Of a stretch of DNA of 64,000 nucleotides, positions 17,464 through 25,885 are shown one piece after another (the first letter of the stretch is position 1; every line of letters begins with the position of its first letter). The notes under the pieces are model-generated. The model made no database searches. It was not told the DNA's origin and saw only the letters and a list, made by a program, of their open reading frames with translations. The position numbers were made by a program, and so were the translations under genes. The DNA comes from Vulcanimicrobiota bacterium (lineage in GTDB: Bacteria > Vulcanimicrobiota > Xenobia > Xenobiales > JADMJV01): assembly GCA_019637395.1 (NCBI GenBank), contig JAHBVR010000001.1:467994-531993 (forward strand), read 5' to 3'.

Positions 17464-20325
17464 TTAAAGCCTGGCCCGAACCATCTCGGCAAAGCGATCC
17501 TGGTGCTGTTCATAAAGTCGGCTGGAACAGATCTTCTCTTCCATTTCCGCCAGAAATTCCAGGTCGGCACCGCTGCCTTCCCTCTCCCAAAGGCGCTGCT
17601 TATGCTGAGCCACGCTGCCAGCCAAGCCGAGCAAAGGTTCGAGCCTTTGGCCGTGCAGGATGGTATCCAGGGCGGCGCGGCTCTCGGCCAGCATTTGATC
17701 GCGCAGCCGCGGCGCCCGAGTCAGGCGCGCGATCAGGCGATGACGTTCTCCCAAAGGATGAATGCGGGCGCCGGCGGCATGGCTCTGGCGCCAGATCCAA
17801 TCGCGGCCGTCGGGCTGCAGGACCCCCAGCAGGGCGGAAAGCAAAAAAGCCTCCTGTGACTCGCGCAGGGCCTGCAGTTCCTGGCGGCTGAGCACGGCCA
17901 GGTCGATAAACTGCTGGTCGACGCAGTCGATGTGGAGCGATTCCCCCTGGGCATAGAGATGCAAATAGGCTTCCCGCCAACTCTTGAGCGGCACCAGTTC
18001 GGCCACCGTCAACCCCACCGCTTCGGAGAAAAAAATCACCTCTTCGCTGTAGGCCATCGAGAAATAATGCGTCAATCCGGGGCGCAACTGCAGGATCTGA
18101 GCCTGTAGTTTCTCCACGTTGCGTTCCGCTTGCGCCTTGTGCAGCGGCCCGCTATTGGGCGGCAAGCCGGGCAAGGCCACCAGATGGTAAGCCAGTGCGG
18201 GATTCACCGAGCGCGAAGCCAGCATACTCTGTTCGATCAGAGGAGCCAGGGACTTTGCATAGCGCGCATAGAGCAACAACAACGCGTAGTCCCTGGGAAA
18301 TTCGCCAAAAGACCGGCGGGCTTTGTGGAGCAGTTCATGGCGGAAGGACTCACGAGTGAGACAGGCAGCCAGCCCTCCCCCTTCGCGCAGCATGGTCCTG
18401 GCCAGTTGCGCCGGCATTTCGGCGGCCACGTAGCGTGGCAGAACTTCCTCCCATACCAACGAATCCTGGCATAAATTATGGCAACGAGGCACGACCGAGT
18501 CCGGCAAGGAGGTGCTCGCTTCCAGCTTTTCGATGAGACCTTCCAGTTGCTGGCTCAACATCTGCAGTTCCGCCACCAGTTCGCCGGCCGGTTCTTCGAT
18601 CTGCAGGGCCAGAGCCAGATCCCGGCAGAGCAGGAAGGCTTCGTTGTGGGCCTCCTGCATCAATCTCGCCAGGAACAAGCCCGGCGAATCGTGGCTACCC
18701 AGATGCATTTCCAGAACTCTCCGCAGGTGGTGGGAGATCAGCAAGGACTTGCGGCCATCCCAGTTACTGCGCGCCTCAGCGCGCGAAAGTTCGGCCATCT
18801 GGCGGGCAATCTGACCGGCCAGTTCGCGCTGCAGCTCGATCAGGCTACCCGCCTGGCGGCGAAAACTCTCGCCCCAACGGAGCAAATGGCCCGACGCTTC
18901 GGGAATCTTGGAGAGAACCTGGCGCAAACCCCAATTCTGCTGTTCTACCGAAGCAAAACAAAGCGCGCGCACTCGGGCCAACTCCTGGGCCAGGATTTCC
19001 TGACGTTGGCGCGCCAGGGTGGGCAAAAGCTCCTGCTCCAGCCAGCGCTGGCCTTGCTGGAGGAGCAACGTCAAATGAGTAGAGCGACTGCGATGGCCCC
19101 GCTGCAGAGCGCGCCAGCTTTCCTGGCCCCAGTTCTGCACCTGTTGGCTGAGATTGGGTCCTTGGGGGCTCTCCAATAGCCGCGCAATCCACAACCGCCT
19201 GGTGGCCCGTTCCTCCTCGAGCAACTCCAGGAATTTTCCCGAGGCGCTGCTTTCCGCGGCCCCGGCGGGTCCCAAAAGGGACTGCAGGGCCTGTGAACTC
19301 AAACGGGCGCTGCAGGCTTCGCGGATGGCGCCATAGGCCAGACGCAGGCGACTCTGACTGATCTGCGAGAAGCCCCGCGCCAACCTTTGCTGCAGTTCTT
19401 CGGGCAGCGAACCCGCCAGGTGAGGGGTTTGCGTCTGCACGTTGAGGCGCAAACTCCTTCGATGCTCGCCCAGATCAGCGATCAGCAACTCCTTGCACAG
19501 GTAGTCGGCGATCAGCTCCTGAAGTTCGGCGGCCGAACCGGGCTGCAAGGAACATCCGTCATAAGCCGGCCAATTGGGCCGAACCGTTTTGCCCGGCTCC
19601 CATTCGGCCGTGAAACCGTGTTTCTCGAAGCTGTAGTGATTGAGTTCCTTGAGCAGGGCATAGCTGTTGGCTTTGTAACGAGGGGACCCGGACTCATCCA
19701 GAGCCACCCACAAATGCCGGCTAACCGCTGCATCCGGCACCAGATCTCGCAGCAAGAAGCCCAGGTCGATCAACATCCCGGAATCACCATCCCCGCTGGC
19801 TCCGACCACATGGACGACGGTGGGTTGATCAAATTGCATTTGGGCGACCAGGCCACGCTGGCGCAGGTCCGGAGAATTGAGCAAGCGGGTCGAATTTTCC
19901 GGGTCTCGGAGACGATTCAAACTTTCGACCAGGGCTGCCCGCAGGCCGGCATAGTGAAAAAAGAAGCGCATGCGTCCGGCCGGGCGGCTGTCCGCCAGAT
20001 CGCCGGCCAGCTCGCCCAGGGACGACCAACCGGGATACCACCAGCGATGAACGTGGGCGAAAGCCGCCCCGCTCAAGCGGCGCACCACCTTGGAAGGCTC
20101 TTCAAGCCCCATGGACAGGCGGGAAAGGCCCGTTTCCACCTCGCGCGGTCCATGCTGCTGGTCCAGCCAGAGTAGAGCCAGACTAGGGATGTCGACCTGG
20201 GCCCCGAATTGCTTGGCCAGTTTGCCGCGAAGTCGGTGCAGCACGGCGCCACCAACCTCGCCCAAACCCACAATCAGGGTGGGACGCAACTTCAGAGATT
20301 GGACATCCGCTTGATCGAAATTCAT
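17464..20325 (-). CDS. Large tubulin-like (FtsZ/tubulin superfamily) protein
   Basis: A 953-residue protein whose first 300 residues resemble bacterial tubulin-like proteins of the Tubulin_2 type. The opening strand-loop is TLIVGLGEVGGAVLHRL (16-32), and the tubulin signature loop appears as VVGASGDGDSGMLIDLGFLL (about 173-192), a variant of GGGTGSG. The rest is a long helical region rich in Leu, Gln and Arg, presumably a scaffold. The frame is open upstream, but I start at ATG 20325 because upstream codons look non-coding and run into the divergent promoter; no clear Shine-Dalgarno. Polymerisation and GTP binding are inferred from the superfamily. Pairs with the Hsp70-like gene downstream. 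Confidence 0.75.
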   Translation of the reverse strand: MNFDQADVQSLKLRPTLIVGLGEVGGAVLHRLRGKLAKQFGAQVDIPSLALLWLDQQHGPREVETGLSRLSMGLEEPSKVVRRLSGAAFAHVHRWWYPGWSSLGELAGDLADSRPAGRMRFFFHYAGLRAALVESLNRLRDPENSTRLLNSPDLRQRGLVAQMQFDQPTVVHVVGASGDGDSGMLIDLGFLLRDLVPDAAVSRHLWVALDESGSPRYKANSYALLKELNHYSFEKHGFTAEWEPGKTVRPNWPAYDGCSLQPGSAAELQELIADYLCKELLIADLGEHRRSLRLNVQTQTPHLAGSLPEELQQRLARGFSQISQSRLRLAYGAIREACSARLSSQALQSLLGPAGAAESSASGKFLELLEEERATRRLWIARLLESPQGPNLSQQVQNWGQESWRALQRGHRSRSTHLTLLLQQGQRWLEQELLPTLARQRQEILAQELARVRALCFASVEQQNWGLRQVLSKIPEASGHLLRWGESFRRQAGSLIELQRELAGQIARQMAELSRAEARSNWDGRKSLLISHHLRRVLEMHLGSHDSPGLFLARLMQEAHNEAFLLCRDLALALQIEEPAGELVAELQMLSQQLEGLIEKLEASTSLPDSVVPRCHNLCQDSLVWEEVLPRYVAAEMPAQLARTMLREGGGLAACLTRESFRHELLHKARRSFGEFPRDYALLLLYARYAKSLAPLIEQSMLASRSVNPALAYHLVALPGLPPNSGPLHKAQAERNVEKLQAQILQLRPGLTHYFSMAYSEEVIFFSEAVGLTVAELVPLKSWREAYLHLYAQGESLHIDCVDQQFIDLAVLSRQELQALRESQEAFLLSALLGVLQPDGRDWIWRQSHAAGARIHPLGERHRLIARLTRAPRLRDQMLAESRAALDTILHGQRLEPLLGLAGSVAQHKQRLWEREGSGADLEFLAEMEEKICSSRLYEQHQDRFAEMVRARL

Positions 20326-20387
20326 CGGGAATGCAGGCGGGCTTCTGGCTCGCGACTGGCCATCCTGCCGTGACGCCAGGCGCTCAC

Positions 20388-21464
20388 ATGCCAACTTGCG
20401 CCCGGTGTGGCGCGGCCGCGCAGTTGCTGGCCAACTTTTGCGCCCGCTGTGGTCAGGACTTGCGCCATTCCGCCGGCTTGCCTGTGGAGACCCAGTTGCT
20501 GGAGAATTGGACTCAGCCCGAAGATGACCCTATAGAGTGCCTCCTGGGCAGCCATACGCTGCTGGCGGCCCTGCGCCAAACCGGCTGGGCGGATTTTTGG
20601 TCTCCCTATCAGGTGGCTCGCTTGCAGCGACTGCCCGTGCAGGCGGGCGCCGAGGCGGCGGCCCTGGCCGATAACCTGCTGGTCAGCCTGCGGAGCCAAC
20701 AGGTGGAAGTGCTTCATTTAACCCCGGCACTACGCCAGGATGCCTGTCGCTTTGATCGCGGCAGTCGCTTTGCCGCCCCGGGCCCGCTGGCTTCCCCGCT
20801 GGCGGCGAAAGGGCGGAAGCTGGCCTGGGTGGCCGGTTCAGAACTGGTCTGTCACCAGGTGCTGCCGAGCGGGCTGGCACCGGCCTGGAGCCGACCTTGG
20901 AAGGGTCTCTGTAACGCTTTAGCCTGGAACGAAGAGGGTCTTTGGGCGCTGCAGGGTGAGAGTCTGGCTCTCTACCGAGCGGAGGACGGGGAACGTCTGA
21001 CTCGGTTACAATTGCCGGCTCCACCCCTCAGCCTCAGCCTGCAGGGCCGGGAAGCCTGGGTTTGTGGGCACCAGGGCGAACTGTGGTTGTGCCATTCCGG
21101 CACTATCCAACGCAATTGGCCGGGACGCGGAGACACCTGCTTCAGCTTCGCCACCAACGCCTCCCACGTGATTCAATGCTCTGGACGGCGCCTGCACGTC
21201 CTCAACCAGCGTTCCGGCCGCCAGCATTTGCTGGAAGTTCCGCAACCTTGCGTGCTTCCGCCTGTGCTGGGACCCGGCTGGGCGGTGCTGGTCAGTTACG
21301 AAGGCATGGTCTACCACCTGGCCCTGGACCAGGAATACCCTCGGGTGGCCCAGGCCCGCCGGCCCTTCAGCTCCTTTGAACCGATTATGATTCAGCCGGT
21401 GCTGGCCGGCCCCCGTTTGTTCTTAGCCGGTCCGGAGGGGCAATTAGCCGGCTGGGTCCTGTAA
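20388..21464 (+). CDS. Zinc-ribbon protein with beta-propeller-like domain
   Basis: A 358-residue protein starting MPTCARCG. A zinc ribbon (Cys4, Cys7, Cys18, Cys21) is followed by a helical linker and, from about residue 80, repeated short beta blades with recurring LAW, LWAL, AWVCGHQGELWL and LFLAGPEGQLAGW segments typical of a WD/PQQ-like propeller. No signal peptide. Start ATG 20388 is preferred over upstream in-frame codons because the zinc ribbon begins there. It is divergent from the tubulin-like gene with 62 bases between; shared zinc ribbons with the Hsp70-like protein suggest they work together. The 3' end overlaps the convergent dioxygenase gene by 21 bases. Confidence 0.75.
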   Translation: MPTCARCGAAAQLLANFCARCGQDLRHSAGLPVETQLLENWTQPEDDPIECLLGSHTLLAALRQTGWADFWSPYQVARLQRLPVQAGAEAAALADNLLVSLRSQQVEVLHLTPALRQDACRFDRGSRFAAPGPLASPLAAKGRKLAWVAGSELVCHQVLPSGLAPAWSRPWKGLCNALAWNEEGLWALQGESLALYRAEDGERLTRLQLPAPPLSLSLQGREAWVCGHQGELWLCHSGTIQRNWPGRGDTCFSFATNASHVIQCSGRRLHVLNQRSGRQHLLEVPQPCVLPPVLGPGWAVLVSYEGMVYHLALDQEYPRVAQARRPFSSFEPIMIQPVLAGPRLFLAGPEGQLAGWVL

Positions 21465-22103
21465 TGGCACGAAGTCGATAAGCAAGATGTCGCGGTAGCC
21501 GTCCGAGTCGCTTTCGATGGGTGTGGCGCTGTGCCAGAGCTTACCTTGAAAATAAAGGGTGTCCCAGCGCTGCAACTGGAGCCAATGGAAAACCGGTCGT
21601 TTTTCCTCGTCGTAACCGGTAAAGACACCGCCGCGAATGTGCCGGCGCGCGATCAAGTGCTGCACGGTGTAAGTTTCCGCATCGCGATGGACACCTTCGG
21701 GTGTGGGCAGGCCGGGGCGGGACGGACGAGCCAGGATGCGCACGCAGTGAATGCCGACCTGCCAATCCCCCCGTAAATGAAGGACGCGGGCATCCTCCTG
21801 AATCACCGCCCGCAGGAACGGGTTGGCCAGAATCTCCGGAAGCAGGGGGGCGAAGGTTCTCTCCACGCCGCCGTTGAGGGGATTGTCGACCAGTTCCTGA
21901 TAAATGCTGTTGCCGGAGAGGTCGCTCAGGCTCCCGTCGCGCCAGAGCAGACGGCTGTAGCGGCGAAAACGATAACACCCTCCGTCCGCCATGTGCCGGT
22001 CCTGAATCAGATCCCCCCAGCTGGCCACCAGCTGGTCTTCACCGGATACCTGGGGAACAGCCCATTGGGCGGCGGGCACGGCCCTCCAACCTTCAACCAA
22101 CAC
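21444..22103 (-). CDS. 2-oxoglutarate/Fe(II)-dependent dioxygenase (BsmA/IDO-like)
   Basis: A roughly 219-residue member of the 2OG-Fe dioxygenase family PF10014, whose studied members hydroxylate free amino acids. The iron ligands appear as HRD in TPEGVHRDAETY and the distal His in LWHSATPIESD, followed by an Arg near the end (GYRDILLIDF) for the 2-oxoglutarate carboxylate. GVFTGYDEE in between matches the family core. The frame is open upstream through the hydrolase gene; I take GTG 22103, overlapping that gene's stop, though GTG 22079 after GGAGGG is also possible. Probably co-transcribed with the hydrolase. Confidence 0.8.
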   Translation of the reverse strand: MLVEGWRAVPAAQWAVPQVSGEDQLVASWGDLIQDRHMADGGCYRFRRYSRLLWRDGSLSDLSGNSIYQELVDNPLNGGVERTFAPLLPEILANPFLRAVIQEDARVLHLRGDWQVGIHCVRILARPSRPGLPTPEGVHRDAETYTVQHLIARRHIRGGVFTGYDEEKRPVFHWLQLQRWDTLYFQGKLWHSATPIESDSDGYRDILLIDFVPLQDPAG

Positions 22104-22908
22104 GCAGGTCCACCCCCACAGGAAGGGATTCCGGCCAGGCGATGGGCCGTTGTTGGCGTAACGCCAGCCAGAACTCCCCGGTGAGCTGCGCGATCGTTTC
22201 CAGAGCGGGAGCCACCGCCAGCCCGATGCCGGCGAAAGCCATATGGTCAGCACCCTCCAGCACAGCCAGCGCCTTGCGTCCGGCCGGCACCGCGTCGTAG
22301 GTTGTGAGGCGCTGTTCAAAAGTCACTCCGGCGGGCATACCACTGTCTTGGGTGCCTGTCAACAGAAAGGCCGGCAAATGCAATCCGGACAGCCCCCGGC
22401 GGCTGACCGCCGAATCAGGCGGTTGAGCCGACATGAGCACCACGCCCGCCCAATCCAGGCCAAATTCCCAACTTTGCGGACCCTCGGGCAACAACGCCTC
22501 TACTCCTAGAGTAGCCAGAGCCGTATAGCTGCCGAAACTGTGGCCGGCCAAACCGGCCCACCCGGAGCCGGGGGAAAGCACCCGCCTGACGTAGGCCAGG
22601 TCCTGGGGGCGCGCTTCCAGTTCCGCCTGATCGCGCACTCTGCGGCCAACCGCCTCGGCCAATTCCGCCTGGCGCATGCCCGGCTGGTGGATGGCCTTAA
22701 GGATATCCGCGTTGCTGCCGACATGCTCGATAACGGCCACCTGGAAGCCCAGGCGGCTCCAGGCTCGGCCCAAATAGCCGTAGCCCGCCCGGCCCCCGCC
22801 AAAACCTACCGAGAAAAACAGCCAGCCCTGAAACTCCCCCTGGTAGGGATAAAGACCTACCGGAATGGCTCGTTGTCGAGCCGAGTCAAAAAGATCCAGG
22901 ATTTCCAT
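22093..22908 (-). CDS. Alpha/beta hydrolase (PAF-acetylhydrolase/dienelactone hydrolase-like)
   Basis: A 271-residue cytosolic alpha/beta hydrolase. It has an oxyanion-type strand LFFSVGFGGGRAGYGYLG, the nucleophile elbow AGHSFGS, an acid loop TGTQDSGMP and a catalytic histidine in EGADHMAF. The pattern HxGSNAD after the first strand is common in PAF-acetylhydrolase-like enzymes. Substrate unknown. Start ATG 22908 is chosen because the upstream in-frame TTG lies in sequence unlike the family. It overlaps the downstream dioxygenase gene. Confidence 0.8.
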   Translation of the reverse strand: MEILDLFDSARQRAIPVGLYPYQGEFQGWLFFSVGFGGGRAGYGYLGRAWSRLGFQVAVIEHVGSNADILKAIHQPGMRQAELAEAVGRRVRDQAELEARPQDLAYVRRVLSPGSGWAGLAGHSFGSYTALATLGVEALLPEGPQSWEFGLDWAGVVLMSAQPPDSAVSRRGLSGLHLPAFLLTGTQDSGMPAGVTFEQRLTTYDAVPAGRKALAVLEGADHMAFAGIGLAVAPALETIAQLTGEFWLALRQQRPIAWPESLPVGVDLRVG

Positions 22909-23048
22909 TCGATATTCCCGTTCGCAAGCGCACACAGCGGAGCCTGTCAAGAGATTGGAGGACTTTTAGCAGGGACATGAAGGTCAAGGGTAAAGGCGTG
23001 TATAGGTCCGGGTGGGATTCAGATTAAAGGTAGAGGACGAAGATTGTC

Positions 23049-23498
23049 GTGAGTTCAGAACAAGTAGAATATATTTGTCCGCAGTGCCGTCGGCGCACCG
23101 TGGTCAACGCCAAAGAGGGCGAAGAAGAGACTGTCTTTTGTCCTCGTTGCGAAATTGACATGAAGCCGTACGTGAAAACCTCGGAGGTCGCCGCGGCTGC
23201 GGCCAATGCCCCATCCTCCAGCGGTGGAGTGGGAGCCGCCACCAAAACCAAGGCAAAAACCACCAAGACGCGCAAGACCGCGGCCACGGGTGAAGCCAAG
23301 GCGACCAAAACCAAGTCGACGCGGACCAGTATCAAGGCCTCGGCCACACCCGCGCCGGTGCCCACTCAGCCGGATTTCGGTGAATTCCGCTGCCAATGCT
23401 GCGGCTACCACAAGACGGTCGCCCTCGGCAGCGAGAAACCGGCCGGTGGCTGGCGTTGCCCCACGTGTTTTGTGAAACTGGCCTGGCTTAAATCCTGA
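23049..23498 (+). CDS. Small protein with two zinc ribbons joined by a Lys/Thr/Ala linker
   Basis: A 149-residue protein. An N-terminal ribbon uses CPQC and CPRC (about residues 10-34), a C-terminal ribbon uses CQCCGY and CPTC (about 116-140). The 70-residue linker is almost only Ala, Thr, Lys and Ser (TKTKAKTTKTRKTAATGEAK), strongly basic and disordered, like histone-H1-type tails, so nucleic-acid binding is plausible. Start GTG 23049 follows AGAGGA at a rather long spacing. Divergent from the hydrolase gene. Unknown family. Confidence 0.7.
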   Translation: MSSEQVEYICPQCRRRTVVNAKEGEEETVFCPRCEIDMKPYVKTSEVAAAAANAPSSSGGVGAATKTKAKTTKTRKTAATGEAKATKTKSTRTSIKASATPAPVPTQPDFGEFRCQCCGYHKTVALGSEKPAGGWRCPTCFVKLAWLKS

Positions 23499-23565
23499 GC
23501 GCCAGCCGAGGAATAACCAGGGCCGGATGCAGGATGACCGTTCCAGGAAAGGAATTTCTTGAACC

Positions 23566-24153
23566 ATGGCTACCATTCAACCCGGCTTGGGACAGATTTC
23601 CAGCAACTACCAGGTAAGCGGCAAGAAGCCGGTCACACTCAAGAACGGCGAAGAAGACAGCTCCGCCGGACCCAGCCTGGACAATCTGGTCAGCGTCAAT
23701 TTTGCTGCTGGGGACAGCGGGCCGAGCCAGAGAATCCCGCCTTCCGGCACGCCTGTCCCGACTCAAGCCAACGCTGCTGCTCCGGTAGCCGAACAACAAC
23801 CCCCGCCCCCGCCCGGCGCTCCTCAAGGGACGGCCTTTGGCGCCAGCGGCTCATTGCTGATGGTGGCTGACCAGCCCGCAGCCCAAGAGAGTTCAAGCAT
23901 CGACGGCTTTCTGGCCCGTATCGCCAACGGTGCCAGGCAAGGCATGGAAAGTTCCGGCTCGGTTCTCCAGCGCGCCATGGTCGACGCAGCCACCTTCGGC
24001 AATCGAGTCGGCAAAATGCTGGGCTGCGATGAACAAGCACCCGGCCTGCGCGGCGCTGCCGGCACTACTCTGAGCCTGACCAGCGCGATGTTGGGCGGCC
24101 TGGTGGCCGTCCCCCTGGCGCTGGTTGTGGGCGCCGCCGACGCCGTCTCTTAG
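23566..24153 (+). CDS. Protein of unknown function with disordered N-terminus and hydrophobic C-terminus
   Basis: A 195-residue protein. The first 110 residues are polar, rich in Ser, Pro and Gly with a run of prolines; residues about 110-150 form a helix (GFLARIANGARQGME), and the last 30 residues are hydrophobic and Gly-rich (AMLGGLVAVPLALVVGAAD), suitable as a membrane anchor. No signal peptide. AAAGGA lies about 13 bases before ATG 23566. It resembles the small Gly-rich proteins elsewhere in the window (27646, 32350) in composition only. Confidence 0.6.
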   Translation: MATIQPGLGQISSNYQVSGKKPVTLKNGEEDSSAGPSLDNLVSVNFAAGDSGPSQRIPPSGTPVPTQANAAAPVAEQQPPPPPGAPQGTAFGASGSLLMVADQPAAQESSSIDGFLARIANGARQGMESSGSVLQRAMVDAATFGNRVGKMLGCDEQAPGLRGAAGTTLSLTSAMLGGLVAVPLALVVGAADAVS

Positions 24154-24237
24154 CCGGGTTACGAGGTCAGCGCTGGCACGACAAACCGGCGGCTACTCTC
24201 GCCAGAGTGCCACCCGCCGCCCCAAAAGAGCTCAATC

Positions 24238-24894
24238 TTAAGGACAACTGATTGAGGTAACGGTATGTGTATCACAAGTCACCTTGGGCGATTGGACTAC
24301 ACCATCGCACCGGTAGGTGACAGTGAAGGTTTTTTTGGTGCCCGTGCAAGGATCAGGTCCTGGGAGTTGAAGCGCTCCAGCGCCCGGCCAGGTCTCATAC
24401 TCTAGCAGGTTTCCGCCCGCCGCCACAATCCGGGCGTTTAACTGGGTAGTGAAATCAGCGGCGATGCAAGGGCCGCTTCCGGCCTTAGCACCACATGGAC
24501 CTCCGTCGAGGGCCGGGCCGTCATAGATGGCGCTGACGACTACCAGTCGAGCGCTGGCAGCGGCAACCGGCAGGGGAGCTACGATGCTGGTAAGGAGAGT
24601 CAGCCCGGCCACCTGCAGGAATGTTCGGCGCTCCTGATTGGCCAATGCAGGACTGTCTTCAAGCAGTCTCCTTATCTTCAATTGCTTCAGGGCTAGATCG
24701 ACCACTGCTTGTGCCTGCGCTTCCCACTTAGGGAACTTCAGCGCAAAAGCTTCTTGTATTTGGACCTCACCCTGCTGGACCAGCTTCAAAATATAGCTGG
24801 CTTCCGGACTGAGAAGCCAGCACTCGTGAGTGGTGGCATCATAGCAAAGCAATTCGTCACCAACCGGTTGAAATATTATTTTGTCGGATTGCAC
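24238..24894 (-). CDS. PqqD-like domain protein with internal Tat-type signal and Cys-rich C-terminus
   Basis: A 218-residue protein in three parts. Residues 1-80 look like a PqqD/RRE peptide-binding domain (VGDELLCYDATTHECWLLSP, SYILKLVQQGEVQIQEAF). Residues 88-115 match a twin-arginine signal: QERRTFLQ followed by a hydrophobic stretch and AAASA. The remaining 100 residues are exported if that signal works and hold six cysteines (134, 143, 183, 196, 207, 217), possibly three disulfides. Start GTG 24894 has GGGAG five bases upstream. The gene is downstream of, and overlaps, a small membrane ORF and an HprK-like gene. I know of no protein of this exact design; function is not assigned. Confidence 0.7.
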   Translation of the reverse strand: MQSDKIIFQPVGDELLCYDATTHECWLLSPEASYILKLVQQGEVQIQEAFALKFPKWEAQAQAVVDLALKQLKIRRLLEDSPALANQERRTFLQVAGLTLLTSIVAPLPVAAASARLVVVSAIYDGPALDGGPCGAKAGSGPCIAADFTTQLNARIVAAGGNLLEYETWPGAGALQLPGPDPCTGTKKTFTVTYRCDGVVQSPKVTCDTHTVTSISCP

Positions 24895-25103
24895 GAGGAC
24901 TCCCTGTACGCGAGACGCGTCATGAGTGCTCCTATGCACCGGTGAAACACGCCTGCTTTGATGTCGAGTTTTACGACGACAAAACAGAGAATTTCCTCTC
25001 GGGTTATATGGTAGTTTATGGCTGCCGGCAACAGTTGATTTGGCAATACAAACCGGTAAACCCGGACTAGTAGAAATATCCACAAGACTAGGAGTAATTT
25101 CAA
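24876..25103 (-). CDS. Small membrane ORF, possibly a truncated lasso-peptide B2 (McjB-like) protein
   Basis: From TTG 25103, overlapping the HprK-like stop (TTGA), 75 codons run to a stop inside the PqqD-like gene. The N-terminus is a strong membrane helix (KLLLVLWIFLLVRVYRFVLP) and a later segment HRCIGALMTRLAYRES loosely resembles the catalytic-Cys helix of McjB-type leader peptidases found next to PqqD and HprK proteins in lasso-peptide clusters. It lacks the rest of that domain. An alternative in another frame is an extended N-terminus of the PqqD gene from ATG about 25106, which reads as non-native. Could be a decayed gene. Confidence 0.35.
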   Translation of the reverse strand: MKLLLVLWIFLLVRVYRFVLPNQLLPAAINYHITREEILCFVVVKLDIKAGVFHRCIGALMTRLAYRESSCNPTK

Positions 25104-25828
25104 GCATCCCCGGTGGCTCGCTGCAGTTCGAGCGCGAGAGCCTTGGCGCACGAATCCGCGTCGGCGCGTGTGCCCTTGAATATCTTGGCGTTCTCACAGA
25201 TGGAGCTGAGGGCGGCCATTGCTTGGGGTAACAGCGACTGTCCGCCAGCGATAATCCGTAGCATTTCCAGCGCACACTGACCGGCAGTTTGCGGGCTGTA
25301 GTGCAAAGGCTTACCCGGTTGGTAAGGAAGCCAGGCGACCAATTCGACTGAGGCCCCGGGGCTCGTCTGATCTGCCAGCGCATCTCCATGATAGGGAAGC
25401 ACGTTCAACGCATCGTCGAAAATTGCCAGACGATCGGAATAGCGGATGGCTCCTCGTTGGCACAACGCCTCCACCAAGCGGGTGGTCCCTGAGAGGCGGG
25501 GGCCAGGGAACACCCACGCCTTCCCCTGCCAGGCCACTACTCCTGCTCGGAAAATCAGGTGCGCCTTAGCATGTTGGGCGATGCTTTCGTGAAGTCGGGC
25601 GAGCAAAAACTGTCGAACGAACTCGGGGTCATGATTAGGAAGTAGCATGTGATGGTCATGCTCCAACGAAAGCAGACTCTTCTGAGACTGAAGCTGAAAG
25701 ATTGAGTCAGGCTCTTCAAAGCTTTGCTCACGGACTCCGGGTAACAGGGCTCTAGCCTGGCTCTCTGCGAGGTCTCCCTCGGCCAGGATGCGTATACGCG
25801 CTCCATGGAAGATGTAATCGGCTTGCAC
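25100..25828 (-). CDS. HPr-kinase-like (HprK-type) protein with altered Walker A
   Basis: A 242-residue protein like the HprK-type kinases of PqqD-associated peptide clusters: HLIFRAGVVAWQGKAWVFPG, then a P-loop position reading PGPRLSGTTRL (109-118), then RGAIRYSDRLAIFDD and VLPYHG. In active relatives the loop contains GK[ST]; here the Lys is replaced by Thr, so ATP use is doubtful. The N-terminal 85 residues contain EHDHHMLLPNHD. Start GTG 25828 has a poor Shine-Dalgarno. Divergent from the MauE-thioredoxin gene with 57 bases between. Confidence 0.7.
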   Translation of the reverse strand: MQADYIFHGARIRILAEGDLAESQARALLPGVREQSFEEPDSIFQLQSQKSLLSLEHDHHMLLPNHDPEFVRQFLLARLHESIAQHAKAHLIFRAGVVAWQGKAWVFPGPRLSGTTRLVEALCQRGAIRYSDRLAIFDDALNVLPYHGDALADQTSPGASVELVAWLPYQPGKPLHYSPQTAGQCALEMLRIIAGGQSLLPQAMAALSSICENAKIFKGTRADADSCAKALALELQRATGDA

Positions 25829-25885
25829 GATTCTGACAATACCTGATACTGGACACAGTTCCTCTGAATGCGGTAAGGGTAATAC

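Noticed and set aside
22945-22950. TTGACA (minus strand) as a -35 box of the hydrolase gene
   Set aside because: No acceptable -10 sequence lies 16-18 bases downstream.
24174-24218. Crossing complementary segments (TGGCAC/GTGCCA and GGCGG/CCGCC) suggesting a pseudoknot
   Set aside because: Short GC-rich pairings between convergent genes; likely chance and without a gene-control context.
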